A stretch of 64,000 nt of DNA from Hyaloperonospora brassicae (GCA_947650285.1 CANTFL010001315.1:124001-188000), one strand, 5' to 3'; shown: positions 42,667-56,025, counted from the first letter of the stretch. Made by a program: numbers and translations. The notes: generated by a model from the sequence alone, not told the origin.

Positions 42667-43149
42667 TGTAGCGGATCTATGTAGCTTCTTAATTGTGAGG
42701 AATCCTTTAACGCTCTACGAACAACTTCGGTTTCAAGAACCCGACTCAGAGAGTCAACAAGCTTGAGAAGTTTACGGGCCCTGTTCCAGGTAATTATTGA
42801 TTCAAAGAATCACAGTATAGAGTGCCCAAGAGAAGCTACCTTTACAGGCGTTGCTAAACTCTTAACGATCTAAGACGCCTCGTGAGGCACGTGTCTGAAC
42901 AGATCAAAAGGGGAGCTGAGCTTTATTTCGGTTTATCTAACAGGCATCCTCAGACGAACGTACTTAGCCTATACTCTAATGTTATAAATAATTACCTCCT
43001 AAAAGATCTCGTAATTCAATGGCTGACATACGTCAGCCCTCGACGACTGATATGGTAATCTAGTATCATTATAAATTATACTCCGTCGCTCGTGTACCAC
43101 ACGTTTATGTACCCTGTTACACCCACATCTGTTGTGTAACCCCGATACA
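42667..43149 (-). repeat. Element 3, 3' LTR (483 bp)
   Basis: Starts TGTAGCGGAT, ends CCCCGATACA, followed by a pyrimidine-rich tract that reads CTAGTAGGGAGGG on the minus strand (polypurine tract). It contains shorter hairpins, for example GGCTGAC/GTCAGCC at 43020-43037 and GTTACAC/GTGTAAC at 43115-43139. Confidence 0.9.
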
Positions 43150-43257
43150 CCCTCCCTACTAGATTGACTTTACCGAAAAACGTCAATCGAATTCTTTCCT
43201 CGAAAGGGTCGGTGTGTGTACGCTCTAACCTCATATTTTGCCAAAACACAAAACAAT

Positions 43258-43530
43258 ATGGCATCGCCATATAACGAGTCTCGAACTCTTTCCTCCTACA
43301 TCGACTTCGATGAAGATGTGGACTATGGTAGCGATATCAATCTCCATGGAGATGAAGAAACATTCTATAACCCATACGTGCCTAACGTAAGACCTCTTTC
43401 AGCACTCAATCCGCTCGTCGATCGTGGTAAAACCAACGCGCCAACGGAGCAGAATCATGCAACATTTGCAGGTGAAAAAATCATATATAACCCGTTCGAA
43501 GAGCAACAAGAGCTGATTTCTCGGCGATAG
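43258..43530 (+). pseudogene. Start of an antisense ORF in element 3
   Basis: Begins MASPYNESRTLSSYIDFDED 109 bp from the 3' LTR, on the strand opposite pol. It has an acidic, tyrosine-rich N-terminus, then stops after 90 residues. No sequence match to the antisense ORF of elements 1 and 2 that I can see by eye, but the same place, strand and acidic start. It probably continued further before decay. Confidence 0.5.
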
Positions 43531-45428
43531 GAGAGTGCTCTTCGTCCTGCTCATACCAAGAGGGTCATCCAAAATCGTAGTGGTTATGTGATCTTTTTTA
43601 GAAGCGCCGAGAAAGAATGATAGATAATCTGGATCGTGCGAACTGCCTTAAGTGCAAAACCAATGTGATTGGTGGGGCGCACTTGGAGATGGGCCTGTTG
43701 GCACGAGGGATGGGATCAACACAGACTAAGTGAAGTAAAACGATTGGTAAATTTATGCGCATTGATCTCTCTAACGACAAAAAGTAGTATAGTCGCAGAT
43801 CGGCGATTGACCGATCACGATCCGCGATCAAGGACTTTAATCACCAATATGCAAGGACAGGCTTACTCGAGAGGTGACCAGCATCTGGATTACGTAATCG
43901 ATAACGAATAATGGATGATGGGTGAATATGAAAGCAAGCTGGAGGAGTGGATCATCAAGATCATCAAGCATGCATAGTTTCGGAAGCGACAGAGATCCGA
44001 CCGTGTATGGCCGATCAACGGCGTAAAAGATTGACCGCGACCTATCTTGGGTGTGTATTGCTTGATCGTGTGAACATATAATCGGTGCGTACCACATACC
44101 GCGTTCCACTACCCGAGCGATCCGCTACCCGTGCGATTCGCTACTCGTGGGATCCACCACCCAAGCGAACCGCTTTCTGAGTATTTGCTGTAGACCACAT
44201 GGTGCAAGAAGTAAATTTAATTAGACAGGCGATACGCAACTGTTGACCTAGCAAACAAACAGGCATATTCATTGGTTTTTGAATTGGTTGGTTTACATTA
44301 AGCGGAATAATTTATAAAACAAAAGACACGCGTCGAATTCTCCCGGGGAGGATCTTTGACCTCTCGTTGAATAGAGAGTCACCCGCGTCTCTGCAAACTT
44401 TGCCCTTTGATTTTGTGGTCAGGCGGAACGTCAATTCTTCCCCTAACTGCGATCGGACGCAGGGAACCTAACGGTTCAGATCCAAGATCGCGAGACGGAT
44501 CAAGTGGTCAGAAGGCTTGCACATCAAGCAAAATCATAGAACAAAGGCGGATCTGGAAGAGCTTCCATGTATACACGCTATAGAGTGAAAAGTTCCACTC
44601 AATCTGTCCCTGCGTTTGACCGGGTGAAGAATTTTCACCCGATCAACACCTATCCCCAAAAAGCTCAAGTTCAGCCTCATTTCAAGTCTACCAAGAAGAG
44701 CGCAACCCGCTCCACCGACGGGTACACAAGGTGGGAAAGAAAACAGAGCACGAATCGGGCCCCCTTCGTTAGTTGGTCGTTCAGGCGCCAGTGGAGAGTC
44801 AGGATCATTTCGTAAAACGAGCGATCACCACTCCACCACACTCTCAACACCTGACGTGGATGAACATCTCCCACAAACAAGGAGCAGTAGCCTTGCAACA
44901 TGGGCCATCGCCTTAGTGGCTTCGTCGTCCGAAGACATCGCCTTCTGCTAGGTACTGCACGAGCGGTATCTCGAATTTTTCGTACCCACACAAGGTCAAT
45001 ACAAGACACACCTTGAGATCCTAGCTCGTGGAATTTCGGCTCGCTGTTTAACGGCGTGCCCATTTTGTTGTTCGTCGGTAGGTCTCCTGTTGAAGAGAAC
45101 CACCATTTCATTCGATGGGCGTATCGCAAGCGTCGCCTCAGCAGTATGACAGCTCTGAGAGCAAGTGCCGATGTTGCCGGTGTTCGTTTGGAACGAAATT
45201 TCGGTACGAACAAGCCAAGCGCGGGGACAGGGGCCAATTGCGTAATCGAACACACTCTGCTTCCACTAAGCCGGTAGTAGCGGGTTTCCGAACCTATGGT
45301 ACGGAGCGAATCTCAACCTTCCACCATTTTGGTGAAAATTGTTTTTGGCCGCTGATTGATCCCTGCCACGAAGTTCAAGAAGCATCTACGGCGTATGGGC
45401 AATTCTGCCAAAGGGGTACATCATCCCC

Positions 45429-48400
45429 CTATGAGGTATCAGACTTAGGGCACCCTCGCCACTTCATAAGATACTGGTTTTGGGCATGACGACGACTTCG
45501 CTTCAGGATTTTCTCCACATGGAAGGTTGTTTCCTTGCTCATTAAGCATCGTCGGTGGTGGTCGGTGTTCCGCAGGAGGAGCATGAGAAAGTTCTTCTTG
45601 ATATGAGTGGTCTCCGTGAGACATTGGGTAAGACCCAGAGTGCGCTCGACTCGATGCAAGCCTGTGTTCAGGCGTTGGAATTGGGTCAAGCCCGTGTCCG
45701 GGTATTGGAGCTGGGTCAAGCCCGAATGGAAGCTCAAATTGACCTCCTGTTTTGAAGTTAGCAGGCTCGGGAAATGCCAAGTTACGCGGTGGAAGCGCTT
45801 CCAAGTTCACGTGGGATGGATCCCGATATGGCTTAAGTAGGCCAACGTCGAACACCGGATGTTTGCGCAGTTTGCGCGGAAGGTTGAGTGTGTAAGGAAG
45901 TCACTTATAAGCGACGATCGTGAATGGTCCCATGAGGTGCGGACGCAACTTTGTTCAGAATACAAGAGACACTACATATGTAGGTACGTTTTAAGCATCG
46001 AGTAGAAATTTGGTGTTCGACCTCATAGCGGTCAATACAAACTCTGACTTAAGCAACAGCTTGTGTCTTTTGTTTGTCTTAGATATCCGCCATTACCTCA
46101 CGCACATGTATTTAAACATTCAACCGCGTTGCAAGCAACTCTATTAGGTGTTTGTAAATCGTAGCAGGGATGACATCAGCAAGCAGATAGACCATCTCTA
46201 TCCCATTAAGACCTAAATTACCAGGTGGTAGCGTTATAGGAACATGATGATGTGTGAAGCTGTTCACATATAAGGGCTAAAACCTGTAGAGGCATGGACC
46301 GCGTTGATAAACGAAAACTTAACGATAGGGATAATCGAGCTCCTACGTTTTAGTGAATTAACGCAAACACTGCGATATATGTCACCGATAATTCGGTACA
46401 TTCGATCGGTTTGACCATCAGTCTGCGGCAGAGTTGCTGCGGACATGTCCAATCGTAGGCCGAGTACCTAAAGAAAGGACTTCTTAAACTTCACAGTGAA
46501 GCGAGGATCTCGATTAATGAAGATTACCCAGGAAAACCGTGATATCGAAATATCGGTCGATAAACAGCCTAGTTGACCTTTCACCATCAATGATATCTGA
46601 CATAGCCGCTTAATGAGACAACTTGCAAAAACGGTCAACAAAGGTCACGATTCTCGTATTGTCATGCGCATCTATCGGCAAAACGATCATAAAGTCCATG
46701 ATATTGGACTCCTAACACCCATTGGGTATATTTATCCTAGCTAGAGGCTCAGCCGCATGAGCGGATGGTTTCACCCGTTGACACGTTTCACACTTACGCA
46801 CATATGTGCTCACACATTTGTAAATTTTGAGCCACCAATAACTTTGGCTCACAGATCTATTGGTCTTTTCACGACTGAGATAACAGCTCATTGCAGTATC
46901 ATGCGCCTCATAAAGGATCCTACATTTTAACCCTTAACCATGAGCGACAACGATACGAGGAGTATCCTCAACATCCGTGCTATAGCACAACAGGCCTTGA
47001 TCGATGGAACATAGATGGAGCCTCACATGTAATCGTGCCGACAAGTCTATGTCTAAGTCCTTAACTCTTCCTCCCTAGAGCACGTAGCAGAGCTACACAG
47101 TGTTCACCCTTGTCATATGTCGAACGGATGAGGTCAGTGACCGACGACGACAGAGTCATAATATGAGAAAGCTCAAAGTCAGTCCTGCGTGACAACGCAT
47201 CAGCCAAAACATTCTACTTCCCCGGCTGTACTTCACCTCGATTTATATTCGTCAAAAAATAAAAATTAACGAGCCGTTCTCTGAGAGAGATGATGCAACT
47301 AGGTCGCAGTGTTGGGTGACGAATGATCAGTATAGATCACTAAAGGCTTGGAGAAAAGCAGATGAAATCTGGATTTGACTAAAGCGTACTTCATTGCAAG
47401 TAGCTCCTTGTCATCAACTGGGTAATCTTTTCAGCACCTTTATGATTTACAGACTTCAATGCAATGACGCGTTCCCGTCCATCAAAATATGTATGCAACA
47501 GAGCGATGCCTATGTCAAAGTCAGATGCGTCACAGACGACACTGAAAGATAAATCAGGATCAGGCAAAGCCAAGATTGGTGCATGAAGGAGACCATCCTT
47601 TACTTCTTAAAAATCATCATGCTCGGTGCTAGTTCAACACCATTCCACATACTTTTTAAAAGGATTGGACAATGGACAAGCCATGTCTGCGTAATTCGAA
47701 CTGTACTTGTGTAAGTGATTGGCAATGCCAAGCCACTTACGTAAGTCCTTTTGGTTCTTATGAATAGGCCAATTAACTATGGCCTATGCCTTAGCGGGAT
47801 CCGCTCTAATGTCTCGCATACCAATAAAGCACCCTAAAAGGGAATCTCTTCTGCACCAAAGATGCACTTAGATGCGTTAACATACACCTAATTTTTGCGC
47901 ATGCATTCGAGCACCGCTCGTAAATGGTCGATGTGATTGTCCACATCCGACCGACCGTTTATAGCACGAAAATGGACAAAGATGTCATCAGAGTACGTCT
48001 ATGCATATCCTCTTTGAGGTCTAAAGAGCTGCGTTCACAAAAGTTAAATGTAGCGGGGCATCAGAAAGTCCTTGCAGCATAACAATCCACTCCCAGAGCA
48101 TAACGCTCGGAGTGCTGACCGCTGTCAGCGGAATATCGCTCTCTCGCATGAGCAGCTGGTAATAACCATCGACTGAGTCGAGCGCACTGTATATCTTACA
48201 TCCCACCATATTTTTCTGAAATATACCCTTCCTCGGAACAGGTGTCTGATCCGGGATGGTGGACGCATTAAGCATATTGTAAGCATGAACAATGCGCTAC
48301 TTTCTATTGCGCTTTCTGACACAAAATATTGGTTTGGAATGGGTAAAATCGCTCTCACGTACCATTCCTGCTGCGGGTTTCACACGAAAGAAGTTATCAA

Positions 48401-48730
48401 TGACATCATAATAATTCTTTGGTAAAGGCCACTGCCGTGTGACGCAGTATTTAGTTGCAGGAATCTTATGACATACACTTCTATCGGGAGGTAAGACAGA
48501 CGGTGAATAGTGACACACCAAGTCTTAAAATCCTTTGATACAGATTGAAACGGATTAAGAGGATCCGAAACGATCGCGGATTCGCTACGCGCATTATGTG
48601 TCACTTTTTTGTCCTCAAGAATGGATTCATCTAACAACGAAAATGATTTTATCTCACCATCACGTAGGATGACCGCTAATTTGGATAAATCTCTTGCCTG
48701 CATGGCTTGGCTGAATTCACCATCAGACAT
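45429..48730 (-). pseudogene. Element 3 pol remnants
   Basis: Fragments in order from right to left: reverse transcriptase (IPDQTPVPRKGIFQKNM, SALDSVDGYYQLLMRESDIP, MLWEWIVMLQGLSDAP) at about 48.5-48.0 kb; RNase H (FSVVCDASDFDIGIALL) at about 47.5 kb; integrase finger and core traces at about 46.9-46.3 kb (TDGQTDRMYRI, NAVHASTGFSPYM); integrase end (VFDVGLLKPYRDPSHVN) at about 45.85 kb; and a chromodomain (VEKILKRSRRHAQNQYLMKW followed by RGCP) at about 45.5 kb. Frameshifts and stops throughout. Confidence 0.85.
45555..45755 (+). pseudogene. Coiled-coil fragment antisense to the element 3 chromodomain
   Basis: A plus-strand frame reads LLDMSGLRETLGKTQSALDS, then MQACVQALELGQARVRVLE, then a stop. 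It shows heptad-like leucines and an imperfect ELGQAR duplication. It lies antisense to the integrase-chromodomain end of pol, exactly where the antisense ORF of elements 1 and 2 ends in a coiled coil. This supports a common layout, though the intervening region is too decayed to link it to 43258. Confidence 0.45.
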
Positions 48731-48999
48731 TTTGTCTAGTTTAAAGAGCTTATTTAAGGACGGAACAGTCTCTAGACTAATGTTGTTCTAAACATGGCCA
48801 GTCAACCTATTGACAAGTGTATATAGTGTATAATCACTATTACCACTTCGTAACGTCCCGGAAGTTTGGCGCTTAACAGTTGCCACCCGACGCCGGGATT
48901 GTTTCCTCAAAGAAAAATTTTGCCTCCGAAAATCCGGGAAGAAGGGTCCATAAGTTTGCTATTTATCTTAGCACGCTCTATGCGACAACTCATTCCTTG

Positions 49000-50856
49000 A
49001 ACGAAATCTGGTGGAGAGTTACAAAACTCGAACACTTCAACCAGTGGGTTTACTCGTACCACTTCACGGGCATGATGTTTGCCTAGCCCTGCATGCTTCG
49101 GCTTTTCGCCAACAATTTTTACTAACGACCTTAATTAAATTGCATTTGCGGCCGCCCTCATTTGGGGAAATTCCAGGTGCCACCCCACTCGAATCAGAAG
49201 AGTTACATTCTTGATGACGCGGTCCTAGTCCAACCATGCCTGCAGCATGCAGTGACTCATTATCAGAACGAGCATCAATCAACGGAGTACGACTTTCTTC
49301 ATATGAGGTGAAAGAACTCCGCTCAATTTACATGTCATTGACATTAGAGTTAATTAACTCGGACATACCAAAGCACATTGACATTATCCGTCAACGGCTC
49401 GCGCTATTAGTGCTTTTATTGTCAAGCGATGGTGGGTTCATGAATCTCCAAAACTTCATAGAAGAGTGCGCGTTGCGCCTAAGGTCATAGACCTTCAATC
49501 AATCGATGACTCTTGGCGTTCAATTCAGGTCATACCTAGGATGAGATCGTATATCGAGTTCAAATCAAGGACGCGACAGCGTTTGTGCTGTCCTAGTCCA
49601 AAAACTGCACGCCTAAGTTTAACGCAACTTTAAACGCATTGACGCGACTACCAGTCGCTAAAAGATCGGTAATTGGGTCAACCTCATGCGCTTTGAGAGC
49701 TTCAGCGTATCACTGACTTCTCTCAAGGGAACGACGTCGAGCATGATTACATGATGCTCCGGAATCGATTTATATCGACAAATGATTCTCTAAGCCTTTT
49801 AGGGTTACCTAGGCGGATAAGAAGCCAATATGATATCCACGCTCTGTTTGACGGGCACAGAGCTTTTTGAAGATAAGCCCAGCTCCACTGTACCTCGTAG
49901 AGGAGTAACATGACCTAGTTCTACCCCAGTAGGGCGTTACGCGTCTACCGGATATCGACGTTTCCCCGTGCCATACCAGATTTCTGGTTGTGGCCGGGCT
50001 TATGACACATAGAAGTCTATCTCAGCTTGCGCAAAGGACAAGCAGGACGCAAATATGTATTGCTTCTTCCTTGTAACACCGATTCAATTGATGTTGTTGC
50101 TCTACAACCTGCAGCTCATCTTCACCTTCATTCTCTCCGTTGCTAAGATCTATCTGTTCAGGCTTATAATTAGCCGAGCTGTTTTTCGAGGTTGACCTCC
50201 CCAAGCATTTCTTGAACCCGTTTCATCCAAGTCTGGTTGACTTTAATTTGTGCTTTGCATTCTGAGCAATGATCACGGCCTCTCCAAATTTAGAGGAATA
50301 AACCCGAAAGACTTCATTTCTGACTACGCCAGCTCGGAGACCTTCCATAAACACAATGACGTGAAATATCTCGGGGAGATGCTCGGACTGTATATCATCC
50401 ATCAGAGTTCTCAGCTCTTGTACATAGTCCGTTAGCTAGTTCTTACCGTTACAGGCAGACAAGAAGGGTGGCGCACACGATAAGCCTGGTTGGGCGGCGA
50501 GAAAACACGCAAAAGGTCTAGCTTGAGCAATTCCCATGTGATAAACCCCAATTCAACAGACGTTTTGCACGTCAAATCCCCCTCTCTAGCTCTCCCATCG
50601 AACGTAAAGCTATCCAGCGAGAAACGCTGGTGTTCAAGTGATATTAGGCCAGATCTCATGGCCATCTCGATCCTACGGTTCCAGAGGGTGAGATTTCCAT
50701 CTCGTTCCCGGAGTAGAATTTAATATCTACGCTGAGGTAATAAGGCTCAGCCTCTTCATCTGGCAATGGTACAAAGCGTGTTGGACAGCCGACTCTAGTT
50801 GGTTCTGAACCTGCCCTAAAATGGCCGATACTACCTGAAGGCGTCGACATGTGCAT
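49000..50856 (-). pseudogene. Element 3 gag remnants
   Basis: Minus-strand frames between the pol debris and the primer binding site carry gag-like pieces (PDEEAEPYYLSVDIKFYSGN near 50.75 kb; a NRCYK fragment perhaps from the zinc knuckle near 50.1 kb). Stops are frequent. Placement by position more than by sequence. Confidence 0.5.
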
Positions 50857-51029
50857 TTACCAAATCGGGACCTTGCGCAACAAGAATATTCTTCTTTTTT
50901 TAACTTACGGACGCGGTCAGCTTATTAAGAGCGGCTTTCTGGGCCTCAATGGAGGGGGTGGATTGTTCTATCCTTAGTTAGGATCAATTTTAAAGACTAA
51001 GGCGTAGATTGAATACAAGTGCTACCAAG

Positions 51030-51510
51030 TGTAGCGGATCGATATAGCTTCTTAATTGTGAGGAATCCTTTAACGCTCTACGAACAACTTCGGTTTCAAG
51101 AACCCGACTCAGAGAGTCAACAAGCTTGAGAAGTTTACGGGCCCTGTTCCAGGTAATTATTGATTCAAAGAATCACAGTATAGAGTGCCCAAGAGAAGCT
51201 ACCTTTACAGGCGTTGCTAAACTCTTAACGATCTAAGACGCCTCGTGAGGCACGTGTCTGAACAGATCAAAAGGGGAGCTGAGCTTTATTTCGGTTTATC
51301 TAACAGACATCCTCAGACGAACGTACTTAGCCTATACTCTAATGTTATAAATAATTACCTCCTAAAAGATCTCGTAATTCAATGGCTGACATACGTCAGC
51401 CCTCGACGACTGATATGGTAATCTAGTATCATTATAAATTATACTCCGTCGCTTGTGTACCACACATTTATGTACCCTGTTACACCCACACCTACACCCA
51501 CACCTGTTGT
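51030..51510 (-). repeat. Element 3, 5' LTR (about 480 bp)
   Basis: Near-identical to 42667-43149 up to a CA-rich expansion at about 51481-51505, after which the match is lost. Confidence 0.88.
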
Positions 51511-53461
51511 AATTCAAACATGTTGCTTGAGCTAAATATGTTGCAAAACCCGCTACATAAAAAACGATTCAGTTCCATCGATTACATCGTCAGCCTTTTT
51601 CTGTCTACGCCTTTGTACAACAAGGCCGATCTCAGCAGTCCGCAATTGTGTTGCGTTACTAGAAAGGGTCACCGTGATCCCAAAAGGTGAAGCTGCTACA
51701 GGATGTGTGCGCACGGTGTATGCCGCACGTTGCGGCAGTTTCCTATGTGTATAGCGGATCTATGCTTGTCCATTTGTCGATGAGACGTGCGTTAGGCCAT
51801 GTGAATCCTTAATTATTGTCAAACGAGCAATAATGAGGATGGTAATTACCAAATTTTAGTGGTATCATAATTGTTATATAAAGCGATAGCGTATGCATGT
51901 ACGCAAAAGGTTGCTTCCTACGCAAAACGGTTGACACGCACGAATATGAATGATGCGCCTTGTAATGCACTAATTTATCATCTAGGGCTTGTTCCCACGC
52001 AGCACCACTATCTCAGGTTTATCAAGAATGTGGCAGCAGCGAATACATCCAGGTTTCTCTCAAGCCAAAGCTTAACTAGAATTTGTATTGATTATTCATC
52101 CTTTTATCCAGCCAGGTGCTAGAAGTACGCCAGTGAATTCTGGTATGTGGTGCAGTAGTAGGCCGTATATGTTATCTCTAAAAAATTGGTGTATAGACAT
52201 ATGTGTGGCACTGGTAAAGGCTGCAGCACCCTTGGATCTCACCATACGATCGGTAAGTCACTGAGGGGGCCCGTAGTGACGACCTGATACGGTCACGCGT
52301 TTATTCGTAGTGTCCATTTGCCATGCGTTTGTATACACTTTGGCCGCGATGGAACTGCCTCATTCCAACAGGGTTGTGTGTACCGTCTCGAGTCTAACTT
52401 TCCTTGTGCGCGGCCAAAACCTAAGTTAATGTCAGCGCGCACAAAATGTAGACGTAAATCTTTGCCTTATTTTCGAGTAAACAAGGCTGTACGAAATTTG
52501 AATCGAGCACGTAATACGTGGAATGCAATTAAAGATTTATGTTCAGCTTGAAACGGCATATCGTTTGACGCTAATATCGGCGATATAGAGCGATAGGGCA
52601 CATATGCAAGGCGACAATCAGCAGCTCATTTGGTATTGAGCGTCCAAAAAGCATTAAATGTGGATTTAAATCGCTTGGGAAAGACCTGTCGATGTAAAGG
52701 CAGCCAAATTCGCGTGGAAGGTAATACCGATGATGAAACGGACTAAGGTTATGGCGGGTGGGTAAATGATAGGGTATCTAATCGAACAAATCTCACAGAG
52801 GCATCCTTGATCGTTCAATATATATATATAGCTTTTTCACCACCTACAGCATCCTTTGACCTCACCCGTACATCCATAAACAGACTGAGCTTGATACGGT
52901 ATAACTGTCGTATTACAGAGCCCTGATAACGATATCGCAAACTCTCCAGAAGTAGTAGCGAGCGCATGGTCGATCGGCCGCGTAGTCGACATGCAGAACA
53001 GATGCATACCAAACAAGAATCGCATCTTCACCCTTCTTGTTCAATTGTCCGAATGATAATAGGCTGAAAAAATCGCTGAAGTAGCAGCTACGTTTTTGAG
53101 AAATTAAGGTATAGTTAGGTACGCGATCGACCTGCGATATCCCTTCACCCGACAACAAGGCTACCGAGGCGACCGCTACTTTATATATAAGGTAGCGCTA
53201 GATCGCAGACAGCAGAACGCCTACGCGCAGTCTCCAGTATCGAGATGATCAGGTCCATCGGTGTCAGTACGAGGCCTTGTACGACGTAGTGGTCGGCCCG
53301 AGAGATACCCAACCAATGATTGACATCAGAATTTGGGAAGCCCGTAACCTCCTAGAGTAGACCTGTTTTAGAAGTGCATGCGCTTGAACGGAAGCTCCTG
53401 TGTCCATAGCAATAACCGCCAGTCGATCCGTTATTTCGTTGTAGGTTCGATAATGGTGTCT
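51511..53461. other. AT-rich degenerate sequence
   Basis: No supported gene. It includes a short TA run (about 52818-52830) and decayed frames, for instance 52318-52551 on plus and 52913-53158 on minus (YFWRVCDIVIRAL). These may be old transposon debris, but no family is recognisable. Confidence 0.4.
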
Positions 53462-56025
53462 TCAGCTCAAAACAGTGATATCGTTTGCGATTGCGCTTGT
53501 ATCTAAGAATAACCGCACCCAGTGCAGCTTGCGTGGAGTTTGTCGTGTTCGGAGTTGCGAAAGCACAAGTGCACTGTCCTTAGTGGTATGCAGGGGTAAG
53601 TACTCAACTGTCTTCGCAAGGCAAAGACCGTTGATGAGCCCCACGTATTCAACGAAATTGTCAGTGGAATCGGCAGAGCCATAGGTTATGCTCGATACCC
53701 ACAAAACGAATCCGGCGTGCGTCGGAGCGCGAAATCGGACAATATTAAATCCAGCTCCGCTATGACCTAGATTTCCGACGGATCCGCCATCGGGAAAGAG
53801 GAGGTATTGCACTCCTGGGCACCGTTGAATAAATCGTACTTGCAACATAGGATGTTGTCGACGCTGATGAGGTTGTCAGACAATGCCGACCGTACCTGCA
53901 CAAGCATTTGCCCGTCCTAACTCATGTCGGGCTGGTAGGTTGATTCACGAAAGCTTCGAACCAATCGGCGAAAGATAGTCGTGGCACTAGCTGTGTGTAC
54001 CTCCTGTAATAAACACGAGTCTTCCATGCGGCACAGGCGCTTATCCCAGATGGCGTGAAGTTTCGTTGATGCGACAAAACGCCACAGCTTTCGAGCTGCC
54101 GGGAAGATCGCAGTCTGAGCTTTTGATAAATCGGCGCCTGTGTCCAAAAATGGTTTGATAGCATCTCAGGCGTTAGGTGGAATCCCTCGTATGTTTACTC
54201 TAAACACCCAGACATGCAAGTCAGCCTTCTTGCAAGAATCAAGCCATCTCCACCGTGCAAGTTGAGACTCCCCGTATCAATGCGATCGAGGGGGTATTCA
54301 AAATATATGATATGCCAGAAGTGGACCAGTATCCGCAAACTCAGGGACAAGGCAAGACAGATCTTGTTTCACCCAATTTCATAGCGGGAAACTATCACTT
54401 TTTCAGACGATACGGAGTCTGAGCGTTGGTCGGAAATGACGAAAAAAATTCGTCGAATATCTCTCCACGTGATCAATGGTGAACCTTCTGCTATCACGTA
54501 AAATTCCGTCTGTGCAAATCTTTCATCTAGAAGTCGAGTTTCTGCAATACAGCGCCAACGGGATATAATCTATTTAAGTTTCCTTCGTCGTGGCTGCTAC
54601 CGTCGACGTCCGTCCCACAGGTGGACAACGCGCGTGGGCAACAGATGCGCGCCAAAGTAGACAGAAGTCTTACTGGCTGAAGACGCGTCTATATCGCACG
54701 TCACCATCGTCGAGACTGGTTGCATCCCACATTCCATGCCTGCATCGAACTGCAGGAGAGATGCACCTTCGGTATTGATAATACATCCATGGAATTGGTG
54801 GACCTTCGATGAGTACGCAATTAAGGAGCCAGTTTCCAGTGCCCGATATACCAAGAACAGGAAATTGTAGAGAAGGGCGAATCAGAAGGGTCCGAAATAC
54901 CGTCGCTTCGCCATAGACTGGGTCGCCATATCATGCGTGGGAGAGAACAAGACAATGCCAGTCTGCAAAGTCGTCCAATTCATTGTTTGGCCAAGGTAAT
55001 AAACCCATTGCAAATTCGGCTCCGTGCAAGGTATATGCCGTGCCCCGTCGATCTCGCGGCCATGACATATCCTTACGCGTGGCGTGGACAAGCCATCGCT
55101 GATCAAATCGCCCTGATACCACTACTCCAGCTCGCATCCCGGCGCGCTGTAGGTCATAAAGTACCCGCGGAGCATCAAGTGTGACGCTACCGTTGTCATT
55201 ATGGGTGACTGCGGCTTTCGATGTAAATGATAAGGCGCGTCGACAGACGTCTCTGGCCGCACATTGGCGAGCGTGTCGAGCCGCAGAAAATTCCAACAAT
55301 TTCGGACCCGTCCAGCCAGAGAGTCGCTCGATATCGAGGATACTTGTCTTCCGTTCAACAAGGCGTGAATAAAGCCAGATCCAACCCGCTAGATCCCCAT
55401 CATGAATCACCGATTAGGGAAGTCTCTCGAAAATATACTAGCTTCCTATTGTCCAACTGTTGTAGCCGCCATCGTAATTAATTCCGTCCGAATACAAGGC
55501 AACGCTAGTCCCCCCTGATGGAATGGTAAAGTAGCTATCTCGGATTGGGCCCAGAGAGGGGGTTGCTTTCCATCACGGATGCACCATACAAAGTCAATGA
55601 TTCAGACGTGCAGCTGCGTAACTGCTACGGGAAGGAGTCCATCAGTGCTGTGCTTAAAACGTTATTTTGGGAACACCGATGGCATTGACGAGCTGAGCAC
55701 GTTGTTCCATCGTGTGAGTCTTCTCTCGTGCTAAGACAAGTCGGCTCCAGACAGGCCGTATGCACTTATTTTAGTTATCGACCACCGCATTCTGTTGTCC
55801 CACCCGAGCACCAAGATACCTGCAAGCGTCGCCGGGGGCCTGTATAGTGAGGCCACAGGTGCTTACAGGTTGCGGTGATCCACAAGGGTCCAGCTCGGTA
55901 ACCGTTGATTTCGCCTGATTCTTCCGGAGACCGGACACGTGAGCGATCTCATCAAGAATAGTGATAATTGGCATAATTGCATATTGATCGCGAAGGTAGA
56001 CAACAGTACCATCGGCATATCTCAA
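53462..56025 (-). pseudogene. Decayed LINE (non-LTR retrotransposon) fragment
   Basis: Right to left on the minus strand: reverse-transcriptase block (MRYADGTVVYLRDQYAI, HVSGLRKNQAKSTV, GDACRYLGARVGQ) at 56.0-55.8 kb, in which the usual YADD reads YADG; linker pieces (LWRFVASTKLHAIWDKRLCR) near 54.1 kb; and an RNase H domain (LFPDGGSVGNLGHSGAGFNI, DNFVEYVGLINGL) at 53.85-53.5 kb. RT followed by RNase H in this order is the pattern of LINEs with a C-terminal RNase H. Many stops; inactive. The intact DGGS and VEY motifs of the RNase H are striking given the state of the rest. Confidence 0.75.

Larger units (their letters stand above)
42667..51510 (-). mobile_element. Gypsy element 3 (distinct chromodomain family), decayed body
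   Basis: About 8.8 kb, LTRs 42667-43149 and 51030-51510, primer binding site 51016-51027 shared with elements 1 and 2. Recognisable pol segments on the minus strand are in several frames with many stops. Yet the two LTRs differ at only about six positions plus a short CA-rich insertion near the end of the right one, which also lacks the final 14 bases or so. A plus-strand ORF next to the 3' LTR (43258) matches the position of the antisense ORF of the other elements. No clear target-site duplication. Confidence 0.88.

Noticed and set aside
44677..45255. A 192-codon minus-strand ORF in element 3
   Set aside because: It lies past the chromodomain in the decayed 3' part and shows no gag-pol similarity; likely chance.
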